Positions 12,301 to 22,673 of a stretch of DNA of 64,000 bases are shown here, piece after piece. The notes under the pieces are model-generated. The model did no database searches, was not told where the DNA came from, and was given only the letters and a program-made list of their open reading frames with translations. Position numbers and translations under genes: made by a program. Positions within the stretch are counted from its first letter, which is position 1. Each line of letters begins with the position of its first letter. The stretch covers positions 6,760,779 through 6,824,778 of the forward strand of contig OY986971.1 in the NCBI GenBank assembly GCA_963920575.1. Reading direction: 5' to 3'. The DNA is from Narthecium ossifragum. Taxonomy: Eukaryota; Streptophyta; Magnoliopsida; Dioscoreales; Nartheciaceae.

Positions 12301-12620
12301 TTTCGATACTTAGTCCATCCTAAGATCGAGCAATATAAATCGGCAAAAAGAGTAAGGAATCCGAGACTGAAATCCAAAGATCGCGAGAGGGAATACCAGT
12401 GCACGCCGTGATCGTGGAGGAGGAGGACGCGAGTGAGCTCGCGGGTGGCATCGTAGTTGGTCCAGTCGATGGTGGCCCGGCCGCCGGCTTCTCGGACGAA
12501 GGGCCGGAAGGAAGGGAAAAGCGATGCCAGCAGAGCGAAGTCCGGCGGCCGCTCTGCGTACTTGTTGCGCCGGTGGATGGCTGCGGCCGGCTCCGAGCGC
12601 CGCCGCTTCTTGCTCGGCAT
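9364..12620 (-). CDS. FIO1: METTL16/FIONA1-type RNA N6-adenosine methyltransferase (8 exons)
   Basis: By family, this nuclear SAM-dependent enzyme methylates adenosine in U6 snRNA and some mRNAs; in Arabidopsis FIO1 affects splicing and flowering time. Inferred exons, in transcription order, are 12620-12397, 11974-11769, 11657-11225, 11134-10927, 10089-9982, 9887-9753, 9687-9618 and 9446-9364. All introns are GT-AG and the frame holds throughout, giving about 488 aa, near the family length. Visible motifs are a basic N-terminus (PSKKRRR), RNKYAERPPDFALLA, TRELTRVLLLHDHGV, the SAM-binding loop GFDIGTGANCIYPLLG and the catalytic NPPF in CMCNPPFFEY. Exon 4 holds GRKTDLKLLVSKL and VKTTEFVQGQTARWGLAWSF. 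Exons 5-8 match the C-terminal vertebrate-conserved-region part (QCGAFQILKSVESFF). The start is the first ATG before the basic stretch. The last exon end is least certain: the stop at 9364 assumes read-through of a possible GTAAG donor at 9392-9388. Confidence 0.88.
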
Positions 12621-12954
12621 AGCCGCCGGAGGGGTGAACCCAAGCCTAGATAGCCGACACTTGGCCCCTCCGTCGCCTCCCGCCTTCTGTCTAAAGACCT
12701 TTGGAATTCCTCGACAAGCTTCCTACTTGAGAATTCTATCGGGTTTGGATTCAGTATCCAGTACAGGATCCGCGTCCCCGAATCCGTTGGAACTCGCAGA
12801 ATATCAAATTAAAAAGTTGAGCTTTTTACAAATACCATTTATAGTTATATAGTGAAAACCAGCTTAATTGGTAACGATATTTCACCTGATTTTTTTTATT
12901 GTTATTTCCAAAACTCTATTCTTAAATTTTTTAACAAATCAAATTGCTTCTATT
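12621..12954. promoter_or_regulatory. Probable promoter/5' UTR side of the methyltransferase gene
   Basis: The 330 bases upstream of the minus-strand ATG begin GC-rich and become AT-rich, ending against the target duplication of element E. I see no certain TATA box. The Mutator-like element lies only about 340 bases from the start codon. Confidence 0.35.
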
Positions 12955-12963
12955 TATTTTAAA

Positions 12964-13570
12964 GGCTAAATTACGCTTTTGGTAACTGTAAAATTCCTCA
13001 CGTATCACTTTAGTATTTATAGTTTGATAATTACATTTTTGATATATATATTTAATGTATATAACATATTTAGTGCCTATCGTTAGACGTCGTTTTCAGA
13101 CTCGACGGCAACCCGCTCACGTGATATCAAGTGAGCGATTTTGAAGACTTTCGCGTGATGATCAGTTTATCGTTTGAAATGTGACGCCGTTAAAGGGTCA
13201 GATCAAAACGAAGTGGTTTTTATTAATGAGATATCAAAACAGTAATTATCAGGCTATAGACAGTGGTACGCCGGGGATTTTACGGGCCCTCCGGTTACTC
13301 AAATCTGGCCGATCTAACTCGCGTGACCCAGTGTATCGAAAGTAAAAAAATCAACAGTCATCTCCCCAATCTCGTCGCCTGGCTCCCGTCGCGGCCTCGA
13401 GCTCCCCGCCTCCAGACACGGCGTCCGGCCTCCCTCTGTGATCCCGACACCACCCCGCATGCCTAGCCACTGTCTCCTCCCAAGCTTCCTCCTTCAACTC
13501 TCTCTCTCTCTCTCTTTCCCATCACCGGTCACCCCCCGGGAGCTCCATCGGTCCCTCTTATTTCCATCCT
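12964..13570 (+). repeat. Left terminal inverted repeat of element E
   Basis: It matches, in reverse orientation, the sequence at 18185-18343 (outer part) and 14395-14582 (inner part). The outer ~270 bases are more diverged than the inner ~200 and may include an internal duplication. It contains a (CT)n stretch near 13500. Confidence 0.7.
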
Positions 13571-14394
13571 CCTCCTCCGCACTCCTCGCCGGAGGCCGCG
13601 CACATTTCCCCTTCTGGCATTTCCGAGCCATGTTGGCTAATGGGTAGGCGGTGCCAGTGGTGTTAGTCTGGTGATAGTGATGCAGCTCTTCAGTTGCTCC
13701 CCTATTTGGGAGAAGCCTTGTTTGTTTTCTCCCGATCATCTTGTTGTTGCAGCTGGTCGCTTGGAGCCTGAGGAGTAGTAAGTGGGATTTTGGTTGTCGG
13801 TGGAGATAGTCCTCTCCATCTTCTTATTTTGGATCATGTTCGGGTATCCTTGCTTGCATGGCTCCTCTTAGCATCTGGTGGCCGGGCATCGGCTTCTGCT
13901 CAACTCTAGAGCAGAGCTGTTGCTAAGGACGACTTGCCGCATACACTTGGAGCCCATTTCCTCATTTCTCAATTGCCACTGAGTTTATGTTCGTTTTCAC
14001 ATCAATTTACTGATTAAAAATGAAGAAAGATGCATTTTTGCAAGTGGAATATAAGGAATTTTTTTTGGAAACAAAGGACCCAGTCATTTTTGTCGGGGAC
14101 TCTCTCTTCCTCTCCCATCTTCCTCTCTTTAATAAGGATGGTTTCACCAAGTTCCAAATACAATTATGGGGAGAGGGAAGGACAGCACTGGCAAGGTCTT
14201 CGATGGAGGAATGTGCATATGATGCAATCACAGTGATGAGAGATCTCCCCTTACCCATTCCATCCCTTACCATTTCCAAACTACTCTCCCATCTCTCTAC
14301 TCATCTAGACAGTGCCATTGAAGGATATTTAATCTACACTGCCATCTCCGTCCTCCGCGAGCAACGATCCCTAAGCCGCTGGAAGCATCTCAAA

Positions 14395-14582
14395 TCCCTT
14401 CTCCCCCCGTCCGGATGGGGGGTGACTGGCGACGAGAAGAGAGAGAGAAATGAGGAAGAAAGCTTGGGAGGAGGCGTTGGCCTGGCTTGCGGGGTGGTGT
14501 CGGGATCGCAGAGGGAGGCTGGACGCCGTGTCCAGCGGCGGGGAGCTCGAGGCCGGCGACGAGATTGGCGGGATGACTTTGG
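14395..14582 (-). repeat. Right terminal inverted repeat of E, inner segment
   Basis: Read on the minus strand it repeats the CAATCTCGTCGCC, CCTCGAGCTCCCCGCC and CACGGCGTCC blocks of the left arm at about 13370-13560. It stops where D2 begins, and the rest of this arm reappears beyond D2. Confidence 0.75.
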
Positions 14583-14838
14583 TTTTTGGGGTATTAGGTC
14601 AAAACCCCACATCTAACCCCCTCTTTGTCCAAAACCCCATGCTATTTGTCAAAAACCCCATATTTATTTTTCATAAATGAATAACTCCAAATCATCTAAA
14701 AAAAGACAATAATACCCTTATTTTATTTTTTTTTCAGTCTTTTCTCTCTCCTCTCAGCTCTCTCTCTTCTCTTCTCCGGTGAGACAACCCCTCCCGGCGA
14801 TCTCCTCTCACCTCCGCCCGGCCCGCAGCTCATTCGTC

Positions 14839-14898
14839 GATCCCGTAGCATCTCCGGCGATCCCGTCGCATCTCCGGCGATCCCGTCGCATCTCCGGC
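14839..14898 (+). repeat. Three tandem 20-bp units in D2
   Basis: The unit GATCCCGTCGCATCTCCGGC occurs three times without gaps; the first copy has one change. Confidence 0.95.
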
Positions 14899-15837
14899 AG
14901 CTCCCGAAGCTCCCTCCTTCCATGTAGCCACCAAAACCGCAGCAACCCCTCGCCGGCGACCACCCTTTCCCCATCGCCGTCGCAACCTCCCCATCGCCGC
15001 CGCAACCTCCATCTTCTCCTTTCCCCCAGATCCAACGGCTCCCGGCGGCTCCGCTTCGTCCAACGACGCCCGACGCCGTTCCCCAAGCCCACCCAACCTC
15101 GTCCACGAGCTCCATCGCCGTCCGCAGCCTCCATTAACTCCGGCCAAGCATCCATTGAAACCCACCTTCTTCCTCCACCTCTGTGAGGCACTCGACCTTG
15201 ACACCACCACAACCTCAACGGCAGCATCGACCTCGCCCAGCATCGTCAACGATCCCACCATCCCCGGCGACCTCACCCATAGCCCGCAACCCCAACCCCA
15301 CCTCATCGGACTCGGCGCCGCCCCTCCTAAATCACCGCCCCTAATCCTCCCTAGTTACAAACCCCCTCAGATCCGACCCCGTCGTCGCCCCACGACCCTT
15401 CCCCGACGCACTCCCGGTGAGATCCCACCTCCAGTCGTCGCCCAAGCCGCCTCCCTCGCCGTCGTCTTCATCCCCTCAAGCACACCGTCGTAGACCTCTC
15501 AGATTCGCCTCCTACGGCTACGGCACCGGAGATCCGCCCCGGTGGATCGAACCTCGAGGCTCAGGCGACCCCTCCTATGTTGGTCTCGACCTCCGGCGAC
15601 GTTTCATTGCCAACGATCGTACTCCGGCGACTCTCAACCATTTGATCGAACCGGCTGAACCAAGTCCTCTTGATCCAATGAGGTCTGGTTCCATCTGACC
15701 CAATAAGCATAATTCGAGCCCACTTGATCCAATCAACCAAATCTTTGAGCAAATTCCAGCCCAATGTCCTTTAAACCTAGCCATTTCTAAAACCTTGCCT
15801 AATTTATCATCCGATCGAGGTCACATACATTTTCATC

Positions 15838-15935
15838 TTTTTAACTAAGAAAGATGAAAATGATCTGACATCAACCAAGAAAGATGAAAATGATCTGACA
15901 TCAACTGAGAAAGATGCAAATGATCTGACAAAGAT
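15838..15935. repeat. Short tandem repeat oriented opposite to the main array
   Basis: The unit AAGATGAAAATGATCTGACA, followed by TCAACCAAG or similar, is repeated about three times. It contains GATGAAAAT, the reverse complement of the ATTTTCATC core of the array that follows. The two blocks therefore form an inverted arrangement. Confidence 0.8.
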
Positions 15936-15939
15936 GAAA

Positions 15940-16995
15940 ATGTTTTTTATTTCATTTTCATATTTCCGAATTCATTTTCATCTTTCTAAAATCATTTTCA
16001 TTTTCCTGAAATCATTTTCATCAGTCTGAAATCATTTTCATCTTTCTAAAATCATTTTCAGCTTTCTAAAATCATTTTCATCTTTCTAAAATCATTTTCA
16101 TCTTTCTGAAATCATTTTTATCTTTCTAAAATCATTTTCATCTTTTCTAAATTCATTTTCATCTTCCTGAATTCATTTTCATGTTTTTATTCCATTTTCA
16201 TCTTTGTGAATTCATTTTCATCTTTCTAAAATCATTTTCATCTTTCTGAAATCATTTTCATCTTTGATAATTCATTTTCATCTTTCTGAAATCATTTTCA
16301 TCTTTTTAAAATCATTTTCATCTTTCTGAATTCATTTTCATCTTTGTGAATTCATTTCCATCTTCCTGAATTCATTTTCATCTTTCTAAAATCATTTTTA
16401 TCTTTGTGAATTCATTTTTATCTTTGTGAATTCATTTTCATCTTTGTGAATTCATTTTCATCTTTGTGAATTCATTTTCATCTTTCTAAATTCATTTTCA
16501 TCTTTCTGAATTCATTTTCATCTTTCATACATTTTCATCTTCTTAAATCTATTTTCATCATTTTAACTCTATTTTCATCATTTTAAATCTATTTTTATCA
16601 TTTTAAAATTCATTTTCATCTTTGTGAATTCATTTTCATCTTTGTGAATTCATTTTCATCTTTCATACATTTTCATCATTTTAACTCTATTTTCATCATT
16701 TTAAATCTATTTTTTATCATTTTAAAATTTATGTTTATCATTTAAAAATTTATTTTCATCTTTCTGAATTCATTTTCATCTTTCTGAATTTATTTTCATT
16801 TTTGTGAATTCATTTTCATCTTTCATACATTTTCATCATTTTAACTCTATTTTCATCATTTTAAAACTATTTTTATAATTTTAAAATTTATTTTCATCTT
16901 TCATACATTTTCATCTTCTTAACTCTATTTTCATCATTTTAAATCTATTTTCATCTTCTTAACTTTATTTTTTATCTTTTTAAATGCATTTTTAT
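15940..16995 (+). repeat. ~1-kb minisatellite, 20-bp unit (TTCATTTTCATCTTTCTGAA type)
   Basis: Roughly fifty head-to-tail units of about 20 bases share the core ATTTTCATCTTT, with a variable tail (CTAAAA, CTGAA, GTGAA). Variant units using ATTTTAA occur towards the right end. The array is AT-rich, strand-asymmetric (pyrimidine-rich plus strand) and non-coding. Confidence 0.9.
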
Positions 16996-18536
16996 CGTTT
17001 TTAACTCTTCAAATTACAACTTAATTGGCTGAAATTCTCCATCAATAGTCTCTTCGGTCACATCCACTTTTCTTCTATAAATATATTTATCTTTTTCCAT
17101 ATTTTTCCTGTTTTTCTACAACTTTTTTCCTATTTTTCTACCATTTTTTTCCCTATTTTCCTATTTTTACCCGGCTTTCCTCTCTCCTCTTCCTCTATCT
17201 CCACCCCCGGCTCGCCTCCCAAGCCATCGTCGAGGATGGCTTGACCAACGGCTGTGGATGCTCCGGCCTTTATCAACGGCGAGGAGGCTTCTATAAACTC
17301 GTCGGCGCCGGTGAAGGAGGTGTCGTGGAAGCCTAGGGGTTTGATCCACTAGTTCGGATCGTGAGGATACACGGCGGGATCGAGTGGGGACGGCGGCTTC
17401 CTTGGTGAAGATGAGTCGCGAGCCGGGGAGCGTCGAGGGCCTTGGATAGCCGGATCGAGCCGGATCTCACCGAGAAATGAGGACGGAGGAGTCGTGAGGC
17501 GATGGGGTTTGCGGATCTGGACTTAGATGGGGGTTGGAGGTCGGGGGCGATGGGTTTTGAGGGTGACGGCACCGGGTTCCGGGAGCAGGGTGGAGCTAGG
17601 AATTAGCTTTGGGTAGGGTTGCCGGAGACGAGTACGAGGGTGGTAGATGGAGATCTCGAGGTGGCAAATGGGGCCAAGGTCGGGGTTCCGAGCTCCACCC
17701 TCGCCGACAATGGAGGAAGCCGGAACGGAGAGGGCTCGCCGTAGGTGGCCACGGCTTCGATGGAGGAGGTGCTGGTGGTATGGGGGAGCTTGCCGGGGTT
17801 AATGGCCATGGGTTCCGGCGATGGGTTCCGGGGTGGTCGGCGACGCATGTAACGGCGAGGGAGCTGGTGGTCGTGGCAGTGAGGGGTTGGGGAGGTGAGC
17901 CAGCGACGAGGCACAACCATGGAAGTGAGCTGGGATCTCCGGCGATCCGGCGATGTATCTCCGGGCAAGGGCGGGGACACCGCCCGATGCTTGGTCGGGA
18001 TCAGCAAGTGAGAAGAAGGGGGGGAGGGAGAGAGAGAGAGGAGGGGTAACAAATAAGAATGGGCATTATGGTCTTTTAATGTGAATAATAAGTCAGTTAA
18101 TACACTGTGGTGGGGTTTTTACCTTAAAAACATGGTTAATGGGGTTTTTTATGATAAGTTTTGTTAAACTGGTGTTATCATCAATTAACTATTGGTTTTT
18201 TTACTTCCGATCTAATGGACACTGGGTCCCACGAGTTGGATCTTGATCGTTCATCTGAATGAATGGCCAGATTTGAGTAACTTAGGCCTCAAGTGACTTT
18301 ACCCCCGGATCCATTTTACTGGTACCAAAAAACTACTTTAGCCTATTTTAAACAAGTCGAGAAATAATGTCATAGCAAAATATCTCGGAATGTTAGTTAT
18401 GAACTCTAGCCTGGATCATCTCTCTTCCACAAATATATGGGTTTCCAAAGAAATCCATGTCATCATTGACAACATATAATTGGAAAGAGTTCAATCAACA
18501 CTCTCCAGGAAAATTAAGACCATTTTTCAGAAAATA

Positions 18537-18683
18537 CTACTGCACTGCTTTGTCGATCACCAGAAAAGCTGGCGGCTTCCGCACCTTTGTTTCCTGCTCG
18601 AAGGCATAAGCTATCTCGATCAGCTTTGGCTCGGAACCCTTCAAGCCTCCGAGAGTGAGGCCGAAAGGAACTCCATCGGCTCC
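18537..18683 (-). pseudogene. Amidase pseudogene, last coding segment (split off by element A)
   Basis: Read on the minus strand, this encodes the typical C-terminal end of plant amidase-signature proteins: DGVPFGLTLGGLKGSEPKLI, then EIAYAFEQETKVRKPPAF, ending in TAG at 18539-18537. Its partner exon ends at 54647, beyond element A. The shared five bases GCTCC (18679-18683 and 54647-54651) are the target duplication. With the element and one copy of the duplication removed, the two halves are one base out of phase, so there is also a small lesion at or near the junction. Confidence 0.85.
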
Positions 18684-19851
18684 TGTTAGCCAAAATAATG
18701 GCTAAACCATTAATGACTGACACATAAGCAAAACAGTAATGACCAATGGACGATAAACACATAGTATCATCGTCCAGATAAGACTCATCGTCCAAATGGA
18801 CGATCAGGTTCCTATGACTGAGGATGACATATCGTCCATAAAGTAAGCATCGTCCATAGAACTAAGGACGATGATCGTCCAAAAGTCACCGTGAAGCATG
18901 CAAGTTGAAGCCATCGTCCAAAAGCAATTAACACATGTGCTATTTAAAGATATAAAACACATGCAGGTATGACGTGGACAAGAAACGATAAGTAGTCCAG
19001 CGTAATCATGACGTACGCGATGAAGAAGCATCGACCACGTGTATTCTCAGAACCAGAAACGAACGTGGGAGAAGCCGTTGAGGCGCAGTTAGCACACGAT
19101 CTCCTCTATTTGCGCCACCAACCCTCAAGGCGGGAGCAGTTATTTAGTTTCTTAGATATATATAGCTTCTCTTCACCACTGTAAACCACCCCCCCGACAC
19201 TCTGTAACCAGGCTTGAGCATGGCTTTCGTTTCTGTGATACCTGGAAGCTTTCAGATTTATTAATGAACCGTTTAATTCGATTAATGTTTTTTCTTATTG
19301 CTTTCTTAGTATAATTTAGTTAATATAGTTGATTTAATGGTTTTCAATCTCTTCTTTCTTTTCTTTAGTTTAGTTTAAGTTTATGGGTTTCCGTCCTCTG
19401 TTTTTCCGGATAGTTTAATTTAGATTTAATATAGACATAATTAGTTTAGATTAGTCTTAGAATAAGTTAAACGAGTTTATTTATTTAGTTTCTGTTCTTC
19501 CGATTGTAGGATGTAATTTAGGATTAATCTAGATTTAATTAGGATTAAAGTAAGTAATGTTTCGTTCTTCAATTCTTAGTTTAATGCTTTCAGTTTTCCT
19601 AATTTATTTAGTTAATTCGTATAATCTTAGATTAAAATTATATTATTTAAAGCATGAATTAGATTTACTTTCTGTCTTCTTTACCGACATTCCATCTAAT
19701 TTAATTTAATTAAGTTTGATCATCTTTTCCATTGATTTGACACCTCTGTTCGAACCAAGTTCGAAGGAGTTTGAACCTTATCACGTCCCTGATCTTCTAT
19801 TTAGACTAAGTTTGACTATTGCCGGTCAACGGCAAGATTTCCACGTCAACA
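18684..19851 (+). repeat. 5' LTR of element A
   Basis: This is a 1,168-bp direct repeat of 53505-54646, with TG...CA ends. It opens with a small palindrome (TTAGCCA-AAATAA-TGGCTAA). Within its first 240 bases it holds an array of ATCGTCC/GGACGAT boxes. A TATA-like TATATATAG at about 19157-19165 would start transcription. The following TTTAGTTTAAG-rich DNA is likely R/U5. Confidence 0.92.
18747..18920. promoter_or_regulatory. Array of nine ATCGTCC/GGACGAT boxes in A's LTR
   Basis: Nine copies occur in 174 bases, in both orientations. Some are paired as palindromes (CATCGTCCA-AA-TGGACGAT and GGACGAT-G-ATCGTCC). They lie upstream of the TATA-like box. In the 3' LTR six of the nine remain, and at least two of the three lost copies carry C-to-T or G-to-A changes. 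The density suggests protein-binding sites, but no binder is known from sequence. Confidence 0.7.
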
Positions 19852-19917
19852 TTTTTTGGCACGCGCGGTGGGACCTTGTGTCAAGTTTTGGAAATCGATC
19901 AAATTGGACTTGACGGT
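19852..19917 (+). other. Primer-binding-site region and leader of A
   Basis: The LTR is followed directly by TTTTTTGGCACGCGCGGTGG. The primer-binding site should start at or a few bases after the LTR end, in the TGGCACGCGCGG stretch. I cannot name the tRNA with confidence. The first in-frame ATG of gag follows at 19918. Confidence 0.55.
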
Positions 19918-22673
19918 ATGGTCGTTACCCATACTGGACTGGACACCACTCAGAGTGGTGGGGGAAATGCAGATCATGGCGATGCCCCACAGGCAGGAAA
20001 TGTTCATGTCCCTATCGACCAGGAACCTATCGTCCATCCGTCTAATGTTCTACCTCAAGTGGAATATCAGGAAAGGACGATATATCATAATTTAGAACGA
20101 GGAGAACCCTCAGTTAGGAATGGACGAGACTATTAAACCATAACTGCTAGGACTGCCCATATGATGGTCGATGAAGCTTTAAATGCTAATAATCAGCAAA
20201 TGGCCAATCATATCGCTCTAGCTTTAAGACCTTTTGTTGAGACCATGCAAAACTTCATAAGTTCTGCTATGCCCAGTGCTAGCAATGGTCAGAACAACGT
20301 TAGGTCGTTTGGTTTTAGTATTCCTAATGCCCCTAACTTCGGCTTAAGTGCCAATGTAAGTAACAATCTTCAAGTTAGTGGCAATCGTCTAATCTTCCCA
20401 CCTAATACTATTATTGGGCCGGAAACTAGTACTGGTTATGTTTTATTGAATAACCCATCGGCCAATCAAGCTGGAGTTATAAATCCATCGGCCAGTCATG
20501 TAGGCAATGCTCAACATGGTCAAGGTAGCCAGATACCCAGAGTCCACATGGTCCATCTTATCACCCAATGGTAATGCCTAATGATAGCATTCTTCGGCCA
20601 AATGGGATGTGCCAAATACCCGGGGTGCAGGTAGGGGTGCCAAATAATGGAGCTTTCGCTAGTCCACCTAATCCTACCCCTTCATTTATACCAATTAACC
20701 AGGGACCATTCAATGGCCACACTTTCGTCCAAAACACCAATTCTAGTCAAGTTGGCCAAAACTCAAATCTTAGGATGGTTGGGTATAATAGTGGAAACAA
20801 TGGTGGTGGTCCAAGGACAAATGATGTTCCCCCACCAGGCATTCCTCAGAACAATTATCGTCAATATGATGTTCCTCCACCAGGCATTCCTCAGAACAAT
20901 TATCTTCAAAATGATGTTCCACCACCAGGCATTCCTCAACAAAATCATCGACCAAATGATGCATATGAGCAAGTGCATTACAATACTTTTTATAATCAGA
21001 TGGATGTTCTACGTGAACAAGTGGCCGATATTTTACATGAACAAATAGGTTTAGGACGACCAATCACTCGACCAACTTATAGAAAACCTCACCCGGATTG
21101 GGTCGATCAAATGTATCCGTTCCCCAGGAATTATAGAGTTCCTGAATTCACTATGTTCACTGGTGCAGACGAGACGTCGACCATTGAGCGCATTGAGAAA
21201 TTTTTTATGCAATGTGGTGAGGTGAACGATTATGTTAAGTTAAGACTCTTCTCGAGCTCTTTAGCTGGAGTAGCTTATTCTTCGTTCATTAAGTTGCCAC
21301 CTAATTCTATTCAAAATTGGCAGCAAATGGAACATGTGTTTCATTCACAATTTTACAAAACTGAACTAAAAATTACTATGGCCGATTTGGCTCAATTAAG
21401 GCAGCGGCCAGATGAGAATTCGGAGAACTTTTTACAACGATTTAAAAGAGCGAGAAGTAAATGCTTTATTCTGCTTCCTGAGAAAGAGTTTGTAAAAATC
21501 GCTCAAAGTGGTTTATCGTTCGAACTTAAGAAACAGTTCCAAGATAGAGATTTCGTAGATTTGTTCCAACTGCAAACTAGTGCCATACACTATGAGCAGT
21601 TGTTAAGGGAAGAAGATCAAATGAAATCCTGTTCTAAAGGAACTTATTATAAAGATGTGAATTATGAACTCAACCAGATCAACGGTTTGGACGATGGTTG
21701 TGAGTGTGACATGGATGTATGTTTGGTTGAATTGATAAAAGGTCGGCCATATACATGTAAAGTTCTTGCCAAACTTGAGCGAGAACTAAAAGCTAAAGGT
21801 GTTGTCAATGATAGCAAGCGACAAATGAGAAACTTCACATTTGATGTTTCTAAGGCCGATCAAATCTTTGATCATTTATTGAAGGACAAACAAATTAAAT
21901 TGAATGATGGACATGTTATGCCAAGCCCTGAACGGATTAAGGGTAAAAAATATTGTAAATGGCATAATACTTGGTCTCATCATACTAATAATTGTCTTGT
22001 CTTTCGGAATGTCTTGCAAGATTCTATTGATTCCGGAAGAATTGGTTTTCCTTCCAAGGACATGGGAATCGATGCCGACCCTTTTCCCAAAACTGCACCA
22101 GTGGGGATGGTGCTAACTGATGTGGCAAATTTCAAGTTGCCAAAGTTCAAGATAGTCATTGACGAAACTCAGGATGATAGTCGTCCAGATGTGTTCGCAA
22201 GACTTGGTCAAGAAAAGAGCAAGGAACCAATGCTTCCGCATGTGTGCCCAAGGTGTCATTGGGATCTCAGTCGTCCAGTTACTCCATTTGCAGGGACGAA
22301 GTTTCATCGCCAACAGCCTTGGCAATGGAACCGAGGACAGCAGCATACCTACCCCAGAATTTTATCCCTCAGCCTTATCAACCAGAAAGATGGTACAATT
22401 ACAATTGTAACACTCGTCGATCAGTTCCAGTGGAAGAAATGACGAGGACTCAGTATCGTCGATATCAAAAGAAATATGGCCAGATGATGAAGGCCAAACA
22501 GACACAAGAGGGCAGTCAGGAACTGACCAAGGATACTGTGGAAGAAGATGAAAATACTACCGGTTCCAATGCAGGAGCCAAGGGAACCAGCAAATTTTAT
22601 TGTCCTAAGAAGGACGATGAGGAAGACGATGATGACGGAAACAATGTCATCCAATTTGGCACGCTACCACCAG
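19918..22673 (+). pseudogene. gag: gag of element A (broken)
   Basis: This is the capsid/nucleocapsid precursor of the retrotransposon. The N-terminal part runs in one frame from ATG 19918 to about 20565, with a stop (TAA 20134-20136). The core continues in another frame (20568-22442). The C-terminal tail is in a third frame and ends where solo LTR B1 entered. Visible signs are a Gln/Asn/Pro-rich N-terminus, a retrotransposon-gag block with YRVPEFTMFTG, IERIEKFFMQCGEV and ENFLQRFKRARSKC, and a zinc-knuckle-like CKWHNTWSHHTNNCLVFR. Three tandem copies of a 15-residue unit, NDVPPPGIPQNNYRQ, lie at 20820-20954. Not functional as it stands. Confidence 0.85.
20820..20954 (+). repeat. Three tandem 45-bp units in gag
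   Basis: Each unit encodes a variant of NDVPPPGIPQNNYRQ. Differences between units are few and mostly at the ends, indicating recent slippage-type duplication in the N-terminal Pro/Gln-rich part of gag. Confidence 0.9.

Larger units (their letters stand above)
14583..18190. mobile_element. Element D2 inside the terminal repeat of E
   Basis: The E repeat stops at about 14582 and resumes at about 18185. The two edges, GACTTTGGTT and AACTATTGGTT, are diverged copies of one site (compare the uninterrupted left arm), so a target duplication of about 9-10 bp is likely. Both D2 ends carry AAACCCCA-rich inverted sequence, then AAAGACAATAATACCC / AAAGACCATAATGCCC, then a pyrimidine-rich stretch. The inside is a GC-rich left part (14760-15770), a long minisatellite and a GC-rich right part (17160-18050). 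No transposase is encoded, and the GC-rich frames look like non-coding or captured 5'-exon DNA. Possibly a Mutator-like non-autonomous element. Confidence 0.6.
12955..18352. mobile_element. Mutator-like element E, 9-bp TSD, interrupted by D2
   Basis: The element is 12964-18343. Its target duplication TATTTTAAA is perfect on both sides (12955-12963 and 18344-18352). Both outer ends read GGCTAAA inward. The terminal inverted repeats are hundreds of bases long and imperfect. Shared blocks include GTTACTCAAATCTGGCC, GACCCAGTGT, AAGTAAAAAA, CAATCTCGTCGCC, CCTCGAGCTCCCCGCC and ATCCCGACACCACCCCGCA. The right repeat is cut in two by element D2. The interior (13571-14394) has no transposase. The frame at 14020-14616 has no family I recognise and partly lies in the repeat. 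Non-autonomous, possibly carrying captured gene DNA. Confidence 0.8.

Noticed and set aside
14020..14616. 198-codon plus-strand frame inside element E
   Set aside because: Its right third is the terminal inverted repeat of E, another frame overlaps, and I recognise no domain; chance frame more likely.
15940..16995. Regular repeats that might be taken for a CRISPR array
   Set aside because: There are no unique spacers between repeats, units abut directly, and the context is a plant transposon.
20763..21063. Minus-strand frames opposite gag of A
   Set aside because: They are mirror readings of the three tandem 45-bp gag repeats.
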